From Croceibacterium soli (GTDB lineage: Bacteria; Pseudomonadota; Alphaproteobacteria; Sphingomonadales; Sphingomonadaceae), in NCBI RefSeq assembly GCF_009828065.1, contig NZ_WTYK01000002.1:186001-250000 (forward strand): 64,000 bases of DNA. The letters are read 5' to 3'. This document shows, piece after piece, positions 61,481 to 64,000 of this stretch (its first letter is position 1; every line of letters begins with the position of its first letter). The position numbers and the translations under genes are program-made. The notes under the pieces are model-generated. The model did not search any database. It worked only from the letters and a program-made list of their open reading frames with translations, and was not told where the DNA came from.

Positions 61481-62659
61481 TCACGGCTTACATAGACGCG
61501 CGATGAAAAACCCGTCGGTCTCGTCATGCAACGGAGAGAGGCGGGTTCCGTGCCCGCGCGGGCGGCCGAGCGGCAGCTCCGGCGTCTCGGCACGCCAGCC
61601 GGGATGCGCCGCGAGGAACGCATCCACCTGCCCCGCCCCTTCGGCATCGAGCAGCGAGCAGGTCACATAGACCAGCCTGCCGCCCGGCGCGACCAAGTCG
61701 CCGGCGATCTCGAGCAGCCGTGCCTGGGTGCGGCCAAGCCGCTCGAGGTCTTCTGCGGCGAGCCGCCAGCGCGCCTCCGGATTGCGGCGCCAGGTCCCGC
61801 TGCCGGAACACGGCGCGTCGACCAGAACGGCATCGGCCTTGCCCTGCCACTGCGCCAGTGCCGCCAGTTCCCGGCCGGGGTCGAGCAACACGGTTTCGGC
61901 AACCACTGCCCCGGCCCTCATGGCGCGCGGCGCCAGACGCGAGAGGCGGCCCCGGTCCGTATCGGCGGCGATCAGAGTGCCTCGATTCTCCATCGCCGCG
62001 GCGAGCGCGAGCGTTTTGCCCCCGGCCCCGGCGCAAAGGTCGATCACCGTCTCCCCGGCGCACGCGGCAACGGCCTCGCAGGCCAGCTGACTTCCGCAGT
62101 CCTGCACTTCGACTAGCCCTTCGAGAAACGCCGGCCATTGCTCCACCGGCGTACCGGGCGCGAAGCGGAGTCCTTGCGGAGCCGGCAGACGTTCGCCCGG
62201 CAGCGGAAGCTCGAGATTGTCACGGTCGGCCTTCAGCGCGTTGACGCGCAGGTCGAGCGGCGCCCGGCCGAGCAGGGCCTCGGCCGCTTCGCTATCGACC
62301 CCGGACGCCTCAAGCACCGTGACCAGCCAGGCCGGCGCCACACCGCCCTCGGCGACGAGTTCGCCCTCTTCGATCACGGGCGGCCCGTAGGGCGATCCGT
62401 CGAACGTCAGCAGCAGCGATGGGTCGTCCTCTGCCAGCCGCAACATCGCCGCCCGCCCTGTCTGCGGGATCGGCCCACAAGCGCGGATCGCACGATAGAC
62501 CAGCTCGCGGATCGCCCGCCGATCTTTCGAACCGGCGAAGCGATGGCCGCGAAACCACTCCGCCAGGATGCGATCCGCCGGCGCCCCCTTGTTGAGCGCG
62601 GCCACGATAACCTGGTCGAGCAGCTCGATGGCGGATTGGACGCGTGCGGCGGGAGTCAT
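61481..62659 (-). CDS. RsmB-family rRNA (cytosine-C5) methyltransferase
   Basis: 392 residues. N-terminal NusB-like helical part (VQSAIELLDQVIVAALNKG, RRAIRELVYRAIRACG), then the SAM core with VIDLCAGAGGKTLAL, the nucleophile Cys in DAPCSGSGTWRRNPE and the second Cys in VTCSLL. Targets 16S rRNA by analogy with RsmB; the site is not provable from sequence. 39 bases after guaB. Confidence 0.88.
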   Translation of the reverse strand: MTPAARVQSAIELLDQVIVAALNKGAPADRILAEWFRGHRFAGSKDRRAIRELVYRAIRACGPIPQTGRAAMLRLAEDDPSLLLTFDGSPYGPPVIEEGELVAEGGVAPAWLVTVLEASGVDSEAAEALLGRAPLDLRVNALKADRDNLELPLPGERLPAPQGLRFAPGTPVEQWPAFLEGLVEVQDCGSQLACEAVAACAGETVIDLCAGAGGKTLALAAAMENRGTLIAADTDRGRLSRLAPRAMRAGAVVAETVLLDPGRELAALAQWQGKADAVLVDAPCSGSGTWRRNPEARWRLAAEDLERLGRTQARLLEIAGDLVAPGGRLVYVTCSLLDAEGAGQVDAFLAAHPGWRAETPELPLGRPRGHGTRLSPLHDETDGFFIARLCKP

Positions 62660-62698
62660 CGCCAGGTCGCTCCAGAATCCGCTCGGTTCACTGGCGGA

Positions 62699-64000
<1,302 letters not shown>

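Overview
The window is high-GC chromosomal DNA from an alphaproteobacterium, most likely Sphingomonadales (Sphingomonadaceae or Erythrobacteraceae). This rests on three things: a PrsK/PrsR regulatory pair next to an exopolysaccharide sugar transferase; alphaproteobacterial LexA operators (GTTC-N7-GTTC); and abundant small palindromic repeats whose translated forms (FDKLRTNG, SDPRFRGDDG) I recognise from sphingomonad proteins. No plasmid, prophage, transposase, CRISPR or rRNA signature was seen. Assignment to genus is not possible from what I can see.

Layout. 1-6.4 kb: a partial Rrf2 regulator, then the phosphate regulon phoR-pstC-pstA-pstB-phoU-phoB without pstS, with a Pho-box-like site just before phoB. 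6.7-8.0 kb: an extensin-family protein and a LysE-type exporter. 8.1-16.8 kb: an SOS mutagenesis island in two divergence-free minus-strand operons, imuA-imuB and radical-SAM protein-udgX-dnaE2, each with its own LexA box lying over the -10 element. 17-22 kb: FMN-binding stress protein, amino-acid permease, panB, a TerC-like membrane protein and a bile-acid-symporter-like carrier. 22.4-29.0 kb: sugar transferase, prsK, prsR and a TPR protein in one operon. 29-38 kb: envelope proteins, SLC13 permease, tRNA-Leu, inositol phosphatase, EF-P, M23 peptidase, L,D-transpeptidase, thiE, DUF72. 38.7-44.0 kb: central carbon operon tkt-gap-pgk-fba. 44.2-45.9 kb: small coiled-coil protein-zapA-6S RNA-fau-DUF2842 and tRNA-Asp. 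46-50.9 kb: branched-chain 2-oxoacid dehydrogenase (bkdA1-bkdA2-bkdB) and thyA. 51-56.8 kb: tRNA-Pro, purF, SDR, PilZ, cfa, PAP2 phosphatase, YdjM-like hydrolase. 57-64 kb: korB-korA, rppH, TPR protein, RsmB-type methyltransferase and the C-terminal part of guaB.

The most unusual signal is the repeats. At least six families of dyad repeat are scattered between genes, often touching stop codons. Three copies lie inside genes and keep the frame: two in dnaE2 and one in the linker of the bkd E2 subunit. This resembles the protein-coding palindromic elements of Rickettsia. The second signal is the SOS island, where a covalent-type uracil glycosylase (UdgX) and a radical SAM protein are co-transcribed with the error-prone polymerase DnaE2 under a LexA operator that overlaps the promoter of an apparently leaderless message.
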